A DNA stretch of 64,000 nucleotides from an uncultured Clostridia bacterium. GTDB taxonomy: Bacteria > Bacillota > Clostridia > Oscillospirales > JAAYOS01. This document shows positions 20,871 through 29,959 of this stretch, piece by piece. The notes under the pieces are model-generated. The model had not been told where the DNA came from and searched no databases. It saw nothing but the letters and a program-made list of their open reading frames with translations. The stretch is taken from assembly GCA_947593925.1 (NCBI GenBank), contig CANQDU010000004.1, positions 113,834 through 177,833 on the forward strand, written 5' to 3'. How positions within the stretch are numbered: position 1 is the stretch's first letter; each line of letters begins with the position of its first letter. The position numbers and the translations under genes are program-made.

Positions 20871-20905
20871 CTCCCCTACGCGACGTCGCGCAGGGGAGTT
20901 TTTTT
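20871..20905. terminator. Bidirectional terminator between MATE and the heptad-repeat gene
   Basis: Stem CTCCCCT(A)CGCG / CGCG(C)AGGGGAG at 20871-20898 with seven T after it on the plus strand and an A-rich run (CAAAACAAAAC) before it. It can stop the MATE transcript and the convergent MMPL/YhgE-like transcript. Confidence 0.85.
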
Positions 20906-20919
20906 CCCGCAGGATATTA

Positions 20920-23073
20920 TCAATACCATCCGAAGAGCCGCAGGAGCCTCTGCCAGAAGTTCAGCTGCTCCGTCTCCTGCACGGGCGCGCTGTCCTCCGC
21001 CTCCGTCGTTATCGGCACGGTCTTTATGACAAACTGCACGCTCTCCACGTTCGTGTTCTCGTCGGACACGAACGAGCCGGTCTCCGCGTCCCCGCCGGTG
21101 AAGGACGCGAGGAGCGAGTCTATCTTTTCGTCTATCGTTCGGTCTATGCCGGTCGTGGCCTCACGGAGCGCCGCCGTGCCGTCCTTCAGCTCGGACACGC
21201 CGTCGTAGAGCGTGGCGATTCCCGAACCGAGGTCGCGCGCGCCGCCCGCGAGCTTCGACGCGCCGCCGCCGAGCTCCTTCGCGCCTGCGCCGACCGCGTC
21301 CACTCCGTCAAACAGCGCTCCGGCGTTCTCGACGAGCGCCGCCGCGCCGGTGTGGAGCGCGCCGCTCGCTTCGGCGAGCTGCTCCGCGCCGGAAACGACC
21401 TGCGCATACCCCGCGGCTATCTCCTTCACGCCGTCGGTGTAGCCCGCTATGCCCGCGTCGAGCGTGGCGTACTCGGTGACAAGCGTCGTCACCGCGTCCG
21501 CGAGCGGCGCCATGTTGACGGCGAGGTTCCCGAGCAGATCGACAAGCCCCGCTATCTGCTTATCGAAGGCCGCATAGTTTTCCGCGAGCTGCTTTGCCCC
21601 GGTCTCGAGTGCTTCGGCGTTCTCACCGAGGGTATCAATATACGCCTCCGCGCCGTCTATCGCGCCGCCGTTCGCGCCTATCAGCGCGATAAGTCCCTCA
21701 AACTGCGCTATCTGCGCCTCGAGCGCCGAAGTATCCGCCCCGGCGCGCTTCAACGTCTCCGCCTGCGTCTTCAGCTCCGCTACGGACGCCGTGAGCTGCC
21801 CCACGGCGGCGGCGTTCTGCTGCTTCAGCGAGTCGATGTCGAGCCCGTTCTGCTTCATCGCGGCCTTGTACGCCTCAAAGCTCAGTCCCTGACGCAGCGC
21901 CGCCGCGCCGGAGGCGAGCTGCTCTGCCGCCGACTTTATCTCGCCGGACGCCGCCGCGAGCGCGGAGAGGTCCTGCGACGTGACGGTGACGCCGTCGAGT
22001 GCCGTCTGAAGCTGGCGCAGACCCGCGAGGAAGGCTGCGGAACCGCCTTTCAGCGTGTCGGACTGCGTGTCGAGCGCGTTCAGCGCCATCTGTATCTCGC
22101 CCGCGCCCATGTTGAGCTGCTTTATGCCGAGGTCGAGCTGTTCCGCGCCGGAGACGAGCTGCTCCGCTCCGCTCCTGAACGCCGTCGAACCGGCCGTCAC
22201 CTGCTCCGCCGCGCCCGAAAGCTCGGCCGCGCCGCTCGCGAAGGTCGTTACACCGCCGTTGAGCTGCTCCGCGCCGTTCTTTAAGGCTCCGACGCCGTCG
22301 AGGATGCTCCCCGTGCCGTCGTCGAGCTCGGCTATGCCGCTCTCGAGCTCTCCGAGACCGCCGAGCTCGCCCGCGACGTCTCCGAGGTCGAGCGAGAGGT
22401 TCAGCGGAACGCCGTTTATCGAGATACCGTCCATCTCGAAGTCGGTGACGTCCGCCGTTATGACTATGTCCGCGCCTTGCCCCGGAAGAACGGTGTAGGT
22501 GAGCTGCTTTGAGCGTCCCGCGTTCGCTACCGTCGCGCCCTCCGCCGTGATGTTCGAGCACTTTTCGGTGTCGAGCGTGAGCGACGTCTGGAGCGCGAAT
22601 GCGTCAAAGAACGCTCCCTCACAGTCGGGGTTCTCGGTTATCTTCATCGTTATCCTGAGCGCTCCGCTTCGTCCCGCGAGCGACTGCGCGGAGGTTTCCT
22701 CGCCGTCGAGGAAGTAGTGTATCGAGACGTTCCACGGCAGCGCAGCGTCGGTCAACTTTCCCTCGTAGTAGATCTTCTCCGCGTTCGTGTCTACGCTCAC
22801 CGCGCCGCCGGAATAGCTTATCGGGTCGGTGGTCGTCATGTTCCGGACGCTCTCGTAGCTGCCGTAGTCGGCGGCATGTCCGTTTTCGTCCGGATAGAGG
22901 ATGTTGACGACGTTCACCTCGAGGAGCTGTCCGTCGCCCGCGAGGTTCGCGTAGACGACCTCCTCCTTCTCGGTCGCGGGCTCCGCCGCGTTCGTCGGCG
23001 GCGTGAACGCGAACACGCACATTATGAGCACGAGCGCTACGGCCGTCACGCGCAAAAAGTTCCGATTTTTCAT
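20920..23073 (-). CDS. Secreted YhgE-like heptad-repeat protein, MMPL partner
   Basis: 717 residues. A signal peptide (residues 1-29, ending FTPPTNAAE) is followed by a beta-rich N-terminal domain (30-220). A long region of seven-residue repeats follows, with Gly-Ala-Glu-Gln-Leu and Leu-x-x-Gly themes (about 225-640), as in the xxxLxxG heptad family and the loop of YhgE/Pip proteins. It should form a long helical rod outside the membrane. There is no clear C-terminal transmembrane helix; the end is an aromatic amphipathic tail (LNFWQRLLRLFGWY). The ATG overlaps the MMPL stop by four bases (ATGA). The product probably forms an envelope complex with the MMPL protein; cargo unknown. Confidence 0.75.
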   Translation of the reverse strand: MKNRNFLRVTAVALVLIMCVFAFTPPTNAAEPATEKEEVVYANLAGDGQLLEVNVVNILYPDENGHAADYGSYESVRNMTTTDPISYSGGAVSVDTNAEKIYYEGKLTDAALPWNVSIHYFLDGEETSAQSLAGRSGALRITMKITENPDCEGAFFDAFALQTSLTLDTEKCSNITAEGATVANAGRSKQLTYTVLPGQGADIVITADVTDFEMDGISINGVPLNLSLDLGDVAGELGGLGELESGIAELDDGTGSILDGVGALKNGAEQLNGGVTTFASGAAELSGAAEQVTAGSTAFRSGAEQLVSGAEQLDLGIKQLNMGAGEIQMALNALDTQSDTLKGGSAAFLAGLRQLQTALDGVTVTSQDLSALAAASGEIKSAAEQLASGAAALRQGLSFEAYKAAMKQNGLDIDSLKQQNAAAVGQLTASVAELKTQAETLKRAGADTSALEAQIAQFEGLIALIGANGGAIDGAEAYIDTLGENAEALETGAKQLAENYAAFDKQIAGLVDLLGNLAVNMAPLADAVTTLVTEYATLDAGIAGYTDGVKEIAAGYAQVVSGAEQLAEASGALHTGAAALVENAGALFDGVDAVGAGAKELGGGASKLAGGARDLGSGIATLYDGVSELKDGTAALREATTGIDRTIDEKIDSLLASFTGGDAETGSFVSDENTNVESVQFVIKTVPITTEAEDSAPVQETEQLNFWQRLLRLFGWY

Positions 23074-25133
23074 TTTACTGTCGCCTCCCGCGATTTCTTG
23101 TGTTTCTTTCGTATGATGAAGCGGTCAAAGAGCATCAGTATACCCGGCAGCACGAACAGGACTATCACGAGCGAGAATATCGCGCCGCGCCCTATCAACA
23201 CGCCGAGCTGTGCGATAAGGCGGTTCGAGGAGAATATCCCGAGCAGGAAGCCCGCGACCGTGAGCACGCTCCCCGACGTGAGTATCGACGCGAGGGTGTT
23301 CGAGACGGTCATCACCACCGCCTCCCGCTTATCGAGCTCCGCGCGGTTCTCACGGTAGCGGTCGGTGAAGAGTATGGCGTAATCGACCGTCGCGCCGAGC
23401 TGCATCGAGCTGATGATGAGATACGCTATGTAGAAAAGCTGTGAGCCCGCGAAGTAAGGCACCGCGAGGTTTATCCATATAGCCGTCTCTATGCACACGA
23501 CGAGTATCACCGGCAGAGCTATCGAGCGCATCATGAGCAGCAGGACGACAAAGACCGCGGCTATCGCGACTGTGTTCACCTTGAACATGTCGCTTGTCAC
23601 CGTCTGCTTTAGGTCGTAGGTGCTGACGCCGTTGCCGACGAGGTAGTATTCGTCGGGATAGAACTCCTGCGCCGTGTCGCGTATCTGCTGCACGAGCGCG
23701 AAGGTCTCCTCGCTCTCGACCGGCACGCCTACGGCAAGCACCATCCTGCTGTAATGCTCGCTCTCGAGCTGGCCGAGCGTCGCTTCGTCGAGGAACTCCG
23801 GCGGAATCTCAGCGCCCGCCATGTCCACATACGAGACTATGCTGTTCATATAGGGCAGCTCCTTCAGCGCGGCGGAGAGCTCGGTCTGCTTTGCCGTGTC
23901 CCCCTTCGGGACGAGCAGGACGAAGGTATCGTTCCTGCCGAAGATGTCGTCTATCGCCTCTGTGTCGCGGGTGTAGCGGCTGTCGTCGCTGAACATCTTC
24001 GAGGAGCCGTAGAGAAAGTCGTTCGCGTTCGACGCGAGATAGCTCGGAACTATCAGCAGGACGAATATGCAGACCATCGGTATCGCCGCGCGGCGGATGA
24101 ACCGTCCGAAGCCCTTAAAGCTCGGCAGGAACGAGCGGTGGCGGGTCCTGTCCATCAGCTTGTAGCAGGCGAGTATCAGCGCCGGCATGAAGAGGAACAC
24201 GGTGATAAGGCTTATCGCTATGCCCTTCGCGAGCGCTATGCCTAGGTCGGGGCCGAGCCCGAACTGCATGAGCACGAGCGCGAGGAAGCCTATCACGGTC
24301 GTGAGTCCGCTTGAGAGTATCGACGAGGCGGACTTGCAGAGCGCGTCCGTCATGGCGCTCTCCGCGTCCTTCCCGCCCGCGCGGCACTCCTCGAAGCGGT
24401 GTATGAGGAACACCGAGTAGTCAAGCGACACCGCAAGCTGTAGGACGCTGCCCGCCGCGTTCGTCGCAAACGACACCTCGCCGAATATCGCGTGCGTGCC
24501 GTTGTTGATTATCACCGCGACGCCTATACCGATAAGCACGAGCACCGGCTCCGCCCAGGAGCGGGTCGTCACCGTGAGCACGGCGAGCACGAACAGCACC
24601 GCTATCACGGTTATTATCCGTATCTCGGCGGCGCTGCCGCTCATCGCGTCCGCTATAGACACCGCCGCGCCGGTGACGGCGTTCGAGTCGCCTATCACCT
24701 CGCGGATGACCTCGACGGCCTCTATCTCCCGCGCGTCCGCTATCGTGACGGTAAAGAGCGCGTCGCCGTCCTTGTAGTAGCTCTCGAGCGTGCCCCTGTC
24801 CATGGTGGAGAGCGGCACGGCGATATCCGCCGCGTCGTCAAGCCACATCACGCTCGTGACGCCGTCCACTTCCGCGAGGCGTTCCTTGTACTCCAGCGCC
24901 TCCGGGATGCTGACGCCGCGCACCATCACCCGTGCGTTCGGTATGCCGCTCGCGAACTCCTCCCGCATGACCTCAAGGGACACGGTGGAATGCGTCCCCG
25001 CCGGCAGGTACTCGTCCATGGCGTAGTTTACCGAGACCGTGTTCTGAAGCACCAGGCAGACGACAAACAGCACGGCAAAGAGCACGAGCATCAGCTTTCT
25101 GTGCCCGACCGTCCATTCAAAAAATCGTCTCAC
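23070..25133 (-). CDS. MMPL/RND family transporter
   Basis: A 687-residue membrane protein of the RND superfamily with two similar halves. Each half has one N-terminal helix, a large extracytoplasmic domain and a five-helix block. The TM4-type motifs SLDYSVFLIHR (about residue 240) and ATVDYAILFTDR (about 575) carry the Asp-Tyr pair expected for proton coupling in MmpL-like proteins. The start is GTG 25133 with GGGAGG upstream. Encoded with the YhgE-like partner and driven by a promoter at 25226-25254. Likely moves lipids, cell-wall intermediates or lipophilic compounds; which one is not visible. Confidence 0.88.
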   Translation of the reverse strand: MRRFFEWTVGHRKLMLVLFAVLFVVCLVLQNTVSVNYAMDEYLPAGTHSTVSLEVMREEFASGIPNARVMVRGVSIPEALEYKERLAEVDGVTSVMWLDDAADIAVPLSTMDRGTLESYYKDGDALFTVTIADAREIEAVEVIREVIGDSNAVTGAAVSIADAMSGSAAEIRIITVIAVLFVLAVLTVTTRSWAEPVLVLIGIGVAVIINNGTHAIFGEVSFATNAAGSVLQLAVSLDYSVFLIHRFEECRAGGKDAESAMTDALCKSASSILSSGLTTVIGFLALVLMQFGLGPDLGIALAKGIAISLITVFLFMPALILACYKLMDRTRHRSFLPSFKGFGRFIRRAAIPMVCIFVLLIVPSYLASNANDFLYGSSKMFSDDSRYTRDTEAIDDIFGRNDTFVLLVPKGDTAKQTELSAALKELPYMNSIVSYVDMAGAEIPPEFLDEATLGQLESEHYSRMVLAVGVPVESEETFALVQQIRDTAQEFYPDEYYLVGNGVSTYDLKQTVTSDMFKVNTVAIAAVFVVLLLMMRSIALPVILVVCIETAIWINLAVPYFAGSQLFYIAYLIISSMQLGATVDYAILFTDRYRENRAELDKREAVVMTVSNTLASILTSGSVLTVAGFLLGIFSSNRLIAQLGVLIGRGAIFSLVIVLFVLPGILMLFDRFIIRKKHKKSREATVK

Positions 25134-25225
25134 AGCGCGCCGCCTCCCTCCGTCATATCCGATATGTACATACTCTGTCTCCTTTCTTTTTCCGCAGACA
25201 GATTTACGATACTTCTACAAATATC

Positions 25226-25254
25226 ATTATAGCACCCGCCCGCGCAAAAAGCAA
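25226..25254 (-). promoter_or_regulatory. Promoter of the MMPL operon
   Basis: TTGCTT (25254-25249), a 17-base spacer and TATAAT (25231-25226) on the minus strand. It is back to back with the MoxR operon promoter. Confidence 0.75.
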
Positions 25255-25287
25255 CGCCGTGTATTCTTCTTCTGGGCTATGTTATGC

Positions 25288-25316
25288 TTGAAAATGCTCA
25301 CGGACGGTGTTATACT
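25288..25316 (+). promoter_or_regulatory. Promoter of the MoxR operon
   Basis: TTGAAA (25288-25293), a 17-base spacer and TATACT (25311-25316), about 44 bases before the moxR-like start. Confidence 0.8.
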
Positions 25317-25359
25317 GGTCTTGAAAGCTATACAATTTTAATAAAGGAGTTGTCTGTAT

Positions 25360-26334
25360 ATGGAAATCTCCGGTATTACCTCCCTCGCCTCCAAAATATC
25401 GGAAAATATCGCAAAGGTCATCGTCGGCAAGAACGACGTGATAAAGCTCGTCACGACCGCGCTCCTCGCGGGCGGCCACGTCCTGCTCGAGGACGTTCCC
25501 GGCACCGGAAAGACGGTGCTTGCAAAGAGCCTCGCGCGCTCGGTCGCGGGCGACTTCCGGCGCATACAGTTCACCCCCGACCTCCTGCCGAGCGACGTCA
25601 CCGGCACGAGCGTCTTCGACCAGCAGAAGCTTGAGTTCGAGTTCAAGCAGGGGCCGGCGTTCACTAACATCCTCCTCGCCGACGAGATAAACCGCGCCAC
25701 GCCGCGCACACAGTCCGCACTCCTCGAGTGCATGGAGGAGCGGCAGATAACGGCGGACGGCGAGACCATGCCCCTCCCCGCCCCGTTCTTTGTCATAGCC
25801 ACGCAGAACCCGGTGGAGATACAGGGCACCTTCCCCCTGCCCGAGGCGCAGCTTGACCGCTTCCTCATGAAGCTCTCGATGGGCTACCCCGAGGGTGCGG
25901 ACGCCGTCACGCTCATCGACCGCTTTATAGAGGCGAGCCCGCTCGAGGAGATAACCTCCGTCGCCACGACGGAGGAGATACTTGACGCGCAGAGGAGCTT
26001 TTCTAAGGTACACGTCTCCGCGCCGGTGCGCGAGTACATAGCCCGTCTCGCCTCCGAGACGAGGAAGGGCGCGGACGTCTCGCTCGGCGTGAGTCCGCGC
26101 GGCGTGCTCGCTATGCTCCGCGCGGCGCAGGTCGCCGCCGCCGTCGAGGGACGCGCCTACGTCCTGCCCGACGACGTGAAGATGCTCGCCCCGCACGTCT
26201 TTACCCACCGCATGATAATGCGCGGCGGCCTCTCGATGGGCGCGGCGAAGGCGCGCGAGCGTATCGAGCAGATACTTGCGAACACCCCCGCCCCCACCGA
26301 GGATCCGTCGCTTACCGGCATGATCGAGGCGTAA
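25360..26334 (+). CDS. MoxR family AAA+ ATPase
   Basis: A 324-residue cytoplasmic AAA+ protein. Walker A (GTGKT in EDVPGTGKT) is at residues 44-52, Walker B ILLADEINR at 104-112, sensor 1 near VIATQNPVE, and the lid domain is C-terminal. It starts at ATG 25360 with AAAGGAG upstream. MoxR ATPases act as chaperone-like factors for the co-encoded DUF58 (VWA-like) protein and a membrane partner. That trio follows here with spacings of 11 and -23 bases, so the three form one operon. Confidence 0.93.
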   Translation: MEISGITSLASKISENIAKVIVGKNDVIKLVTTALLAGGHVLLEDVPGTGKTVLAKSLARSVAGDFRRIQFTPDLLPSDVTGTSVFDQQKLEFEFKQGPAFTNILLADEINRATPRTQSALLECMEERQITADGETMPLPAPFFVIATQNPVEIQGTFPLPEAQLDRFLMKLSMGYPEGADAVTLIDRFIEASPLEEITSVATTEEILDAQRSFSKVHVSAPVREYIARLASETRKGADVSLGVSPRGVLAMLRAAQVAAAVEGRAYVLPDDVKMLAPHVFTHRMIMRGGLSMGAAKARERIEQILANTPAPTEDPSLTGMIEA

Positions 26335-26345
26335 AGAGGCGCAAA

Positions 26346-27467
26346 ATGGGCATAGTCTGGTTCATTTTGATAGTCGGCGCGCTCGTGCTGATACAGATGG
26401 AGTTCTTCCACCTGTTCGTGCTGAGAAAGGTGGAGTACCGCCGCTACTGGCAGAAGAGCGAGGTCTACGAGGGCGACAAGAACGAGATGGTCGAGGTGCT
26501 TGAGAACCGTAAGAGCATCCCGATACCGTGGCTCCGCGTTGAGAGCCGCATTTCGCCGTACATCCGCTTCGGCAAGGAAGTGAATTACGACGTGCTGCAC
26601 GACCAGTTCCACCGCAGCTCGTTCTTCCTGCGCGGCTACAAGCGCATACGCCGCCGCCACGAGGTCACCTGCGTCCACCGCGGCTGGTACGTTCTGAGGC
26701 AGGCGTCACTCACCGGCGGCGACCTGTTCGGGCTCATGCGCCGCTCGCGGGAGATTGAAGGCGATAGCGAGCTCTACGTCTACCCCGCGCCGATCTCCCC
26801 CGGGGAGAGCATCGAGTCGCTGAAGTTCCAGGGGGACATCACGATGCGCCGCTGGATACTTCCTGACCCGATACTCGTGAGCGGCATACGCGACTACCTT
26901 CCCGGCGACCCGCAGAAGGACATACACTGGCGCGCCACCGCCCGCGCGGGAAAGCTCCAGGTCAAGGTGCGCGACTACACCGTCTCCCCGAAGGTGCTCA
27001 TTATATTAAATGTTCAGTTCAGCGAAATACTCTGGGGCGCGATGGAGCCGGAGCAGCAGGAGTTTATCGAGCGCGGAGTGCGGATAGCGTCCTACCTCGC
27101 GACATGGGCCGTGGAGAGCGGCATGGAGTGCGGCCTTCTCTGCAACGGTCAGCGCGCGGACGACCGCGAGCACACCATAGACATTCCTATTGCCGGCTCG
27201 CGCGCGCAGCTCGACGAGATAATGCACGCGCTCGCAAAGCTGGAGATAGTCTGCCACACTACCTTTACCACATATCTTGACAGTCTTATCGAGTCCGCCG
27301 AGAGCGGCCTCGACATAGCGATAATTACGGCGTACGAGTCGGACGCGCTGCGCGAGCGCGCGGAGGCTCTGCGGCTGCTCGGCAACAGCGTACAGTTCAT
27401 CCCGATAGTATCCGAGGCGTCGGAGGAAAAGGAGGCGGAAGGCGTTGACGAAGAACAAGCCGTTTAA
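26346..27467 (+). CDS. DUF58 domain protein (MoxR partner)
   Basis: 373 residues. An N-terminal membrane helix (IVWFILIVGALVLIQMEFF) is followed by a beta-rich domain, then the DUF58 core with the signature RDYLPGDPQKDIHWRATAR (about residue 185-203) and a von Willebrand A-like C-terminal half. Only one helix is visible, whereas many family members have two. The last 23 bases overlap the next gene. It probably works at the membrane as the client or partner of the MoxR ATPase. Confidence 0.88.
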   Translation: MGIVWFILIVGALVLIQMEFFHLFVLRKVEYRRYWQKSEVYEGDKNEMVEVLENRKSIPIPWLRVESRISPYIRFGKEVNYDVLHDQFHRSSFFLRGYKRIRRRHEVTCVHRGWYVLRQASLTGGDLFGLMRRSREIEGDSELYVYPAPISPGESIESLKFQGDITMRRWILPDPILVSGIRDYLPGDPQKDIHWRATARAGKLQVKVRDYTVSPKVLIILNVQFSEILWGAMEPEQQEFIERGVRIASYLATWAVESGMECGLLCNGQRADDREHTIDIPIAGSRAQLDEIMHALAKLEIVCHTTFTTYLDSLIESAESGLDIAIITAYESDALRERAEALRLLGNSVQFIPIVSEASEEKEAEGVDEEQAV

Positions 27468-28719
27468 CGAGGCGTTCAACGCCGTCATGACGGCGCTGAT
27501 AGTCCTGCCGATGCTTGTCACGATAGAAAAGCTGCTCATGCCGGACGCGGCTCCGTGGATGGGCGTCCTCTCGCTCTTGACAACGCTTGTGTGCTACCCC
27601 GTCGGGCGTCTGCTCCGAAAGAAGGACCGTCAGACGGCGCTCACCGTCGGCGTAGTCGTGAGCGCGTTCACGCCTCTCCCCGCGCTCATATTCTTCACGG
27701 CGAGCATAAACATCTTCTCGAAGGTGGCGCTGTATCTTCTCACAGTCGCGAGCGCCATGGTGGCATTCCTCATCCCGCTCATTCACGGCGGGTCGCTGCC
27801 GAACGGAAAGTGGTTCATCGCGGGCATCGGAGCCTACGTCATCGCGATAGCCGTCGGCGGGGAGAACGCCGCGAGCTACTCCCTCACGCTCAACATCTGC
27901 TCGGTGGTCCTGCTTATCACCACGCTCTTCGTCTTCAACATCAAGGGTCTTGCGGACGCTACATCGCCCGGTCAGCACCGCGTCCGCTTCCCTAAGGGTA
28001 TGCGGCAGAGCAATATGCTGATACTCGCGTTCTTCGTCGTGCTCGCGCTCGCGCTCGCGAACATCCGGGCGATAAAGGACGCGGCGATACACGTCGGCGT
28101 CGCCATAGCGGACGGGTTTATTCGCTTCCTTCAGTTCATGGCAAACATCAACGGAGTTCCCTCCGGCTCGGGCGAACCGCAGATGCCGGGCGAAGGCGTA
28201 GGCATGGGCCTCATTGCCGACGCGGTGGTGCAGAGCCCGCTCTCACAGCTCCTCTGGAAGATACTCCTCTACGTCATAATCGCGGCGATAATCGTACTGC
28301 TCTGCTTCTTCCTATACAAGCTTATCCGCCACCTTATGGCGCGCTTCGGCGGACTGCTCGGCCGCTTCATGAACGCCACATTCACGGACGAGGACTACAT
28401 CGACGAGACGGAGGACCTTGAGTCGGACGACGGAGACAGGCGCCGCAGGAAGAAGGGCACTAAGCGCGAGAAGCGCGCCCGCTACGGCGATATGCCCTCT
28501 CCCCGCGCGAAGGTGCGGTTTGCAATGCGCGAGTATCTGCGCCGCAACCCCTACGCACAGCGCTCCAAGACGCCGAGCGAGCTCGGTTACGAGTTTGACC
28601 GCATCATGCCGGGATACGGAGACGACTTCGGGCGCATATACTCCCGCGCCCGCTACGCGGAGGACGACATAAGCGAGGAGGACGCAACTCTCGCCCGCCG
28701 TCTGCTTGACAAGATGTAA
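27445..28719 (+). CDS. Polytopic membrane protein with C-terminal DUF4129-like domain
   Basis: 424 residues. About seven hydrophobic segments lie between residues 12 and 295. A strongly basic/acidic linker follows (DESDDGDRRRRKKGTKREKRAR-like region, about 320-350), then a helical C-terminal region with the pattern RTPSE/KTPSELGYEF that resembles the DUF4129 domain usual in these operons. There is no transglutaminase domain, although MoxR/DUF58 operons often carry one. The start is TTG 27445, placed by GGAGG 9 bases upstream, and it overlaps the DUF58 gene. Confidence 0.65.
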   Translation: MTKNKPFNEAFNAVMTALIVLPMLVTIEKLLMPDAAPWMGVLSLLTTLVCYPVGRLLRKKDRQTALTVGVVVSAFTPLPALIFFTASINIFSKVALYLLTVASAMVAFLIPLIHGGSLPNGKWFIAGIGAYVIAIAVGGENAASYSLTLNICSVVLLITTLFVFNIKGLADATSPGQHRVRFPKGMRQSNMLILAFFVVLALALANIRAIKDAAIHVGVAIADGFIRFLQFMANINGVPSGSGEPQMPGEGVGMGLIADAVVQSPLSQLLWKILLYVIIAAIIVLLCFFLYKLIRHLMARFGGLLGRFMNATFTDEDYIDETEDLESDDGDRRRRKKGTKREKRARYGDMPSPRAKVRFAMREYLRRNPYAQRSKTPSELGYEFDRIMPGYGDDFGRIYSRARYAEDDISEEDATLARRLLDKM

Positions 28720-28738
28720 ATACTTCCCACCGGCAACC

Positions 28739-28776
28739 ATCCTCGGGAGCGCCTCGCGGCGTTCCCGAGGATTTTT
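28739..28776 (+). terminator. Terminator of the MoxR operon
   Basis: Stem ATCCTCGGGA / TCCCGAGGAT with an inner GCGCC/GGCGT stem, followed by TTTTT. It lies 20 bases after the stop of the DUF4129-like gene. Confidence 0.85.
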
Positions 28777-28857
28777 CGTTCCATTCACCGAAATTTCGCG
28801 CTTTTTGCACGCGCGGCGCAAATTGTTTCAGCTGTGGAAGGATTTGTTATTCATATT

Positions 28858-28890
28858 TATCCTGAATATTCGTCGCGAATATTCAGGATA
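28858..28890. repeat. Perfect 15-bp inverted repeat upstream of an amino-acid ABC operon
   Basis: Arms 28858-28872 and 28876-28890 (beginning TATCCTGAATATTCG) are exact complements around a three-base centre. The AT-rich palindrome is about 70 bases upstream of the -35 box of the next operon. It has no clean T-tract, so it is less likely a terminator than a protein-binding site or an upstream element. Its role is unknown. Confidence 0.5.
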
Positions 28891-28958
28891 TATTCATTTT
28901 TGCTACAAACCTATGCGTTTTCGGCGAAAAGTTTTTCAATTATTGTACAGTTTGACTA

Positions 28959-28987
28959 TTGATTAAAATGCGGCTGTGCTGTATAAT
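28959..28987 (+). promoter_or_regulatory. Promoter of the amino-acid ABC importer
   Basis: TTGATT (28959-28964), a 17-base spacer and TATAAT (28982-28987), 44 bases before the binding-protein start. Confidence 0.8.
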
Positions 28988-29030
28988 CTTACTCGTTCGA
29001 CGGAACAACATTCAATTCGGAGGCTATATT

Positions 29031-29864
29031 ATGAAAAAATATGCAAAGTTTATTAGTTTGGTCCTCGCGGTCATGATGTTTGCGGGCGTCTTCGCCGGAT
29101 GCGGCGGCGACGGCAACACCACCAGCGGCGAGCCGAACACCACCAGCACCGAGCCCATTCCCACCGACTTCACCACCATCACCGAGGGCGTGCTCACCAT
29201 GTCCACCAACGCCGAGTTCCCGCCCTACGAGATGACCGACGACAACGGCGACTACATAGGCATCGACGTCGAGGTCGCGAAGGCCATCGCCGACAAGCTC
29301 GGTCTCACCCTTCAGATAAACGACATGGGCTTTGACGCCGCCATCACCGCCTGCCAGAACGGCGCGAGCGACATCGTCATGGCCGGTCTCACCGTCAACG
29401 CGGATCGTGAAGCCATCATCAACTTCTCGAACACCTACGCCAAGGGCGTGCAGGTCGTCATAGTCACCGAGGACTCCCCCATCGCTTCGATAGATGACCT
29501 TGAGGGCAAGAAGATCGGCACCCAGATGGGCACCACCGGCTACATCTACTGCTCCGACACCCCCGAGAACGGCGGCTACGGCGAGGAAAACGTCACCGGT
29601 TATGACAGCGGCATCACCGCAGTCCAGGCGCTCATCAACGGCCAGGTCGACGCGGTCGTCATCGACAACGAGCCCGCAAAGGTCTTTGTCCAGGAGAACC
29701 CGGGTCTGAAGATACTCGACACCGAGTTCACCAATGAGGACTACGCCATCGGCGTCAACAAGAGCAACACTGCGCTTCTCGACGCGATAAACGCCGCGCT
29801 TGCCGAGCTTATGAACGACGGCACCTTCCAGTCGATAGTCGACAAGTACATCACCGCCGAGTAA
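29031..29864 (+). CDS. Polar amino-acid ABC transporter, substrate-binding lipoprotein
   Basis: 277 residues. A lipoprotein signal with lipobox FAGC (Cys about residue 23) is followed by a Thr/Ser-rich linker and a type II periplasmic-binding fold. The family 3 signature region (GIDVEVAKAIADKLGL) comes soon after TMSTNAEFPPYEM. The ATG 29031 has GGAGG eight bases upstream; upstream in-frame codons run into the promoter. The substrate is probably a polar or sulfur amino acid (His/Gln/Arg/cystine group), but it cannot be fixed. The codon choice is noticeably biased (AAC/GAC/ATC, ACC), which fits high expression. Confidence 0.93.
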   Translation: MKKYAKFISLVLAVMMFAGVFAGCGGDGNTTSGEPNTTSTEPIPTDFTTITEGVLTMSTNAEFPPYEMTDDNGDYIGIDVEVAKAIADKLGLTLQINDMGFDAAITACQNGASDIVMAGLTVNADREAIINFSNTYAKGVQVVIVTEDSPIASIDDLEGKKIGTQMGTTGYIYCSDTPENGGYGEENVTGYDSGITAVQALINGQVDAVVIDNEPAKVFVQENPGLKILDTEFTNEDYAIGVNKSNTALLDAINAALAELMNDGTFQSIVDKYITAE

Positions 29865-29889
29865 ATTGGTATCAGTAATGCGTTCACCG

Positions 29890-29916
29890 AAAAAGGACGG
29901 CTAAGCCGCCCTTTTT
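29890..29916 (+). terminator. Intra-operon hairpin after the binding-protein gene
   Basis: AAAAAGG(A)CGGC TAA GCCG(C)CCTTTTT lies between the binding protein and the permease gene. Such partial terminators are known to lower expression of the membrane subunits relative to the binding protein; here that is an inference. Confidence 0.7.
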
Positions 29917-29959
29917 CGTGTGACAGCGCCCCAGAAAAAAGTGCGGAAGGAGTGTTCCG

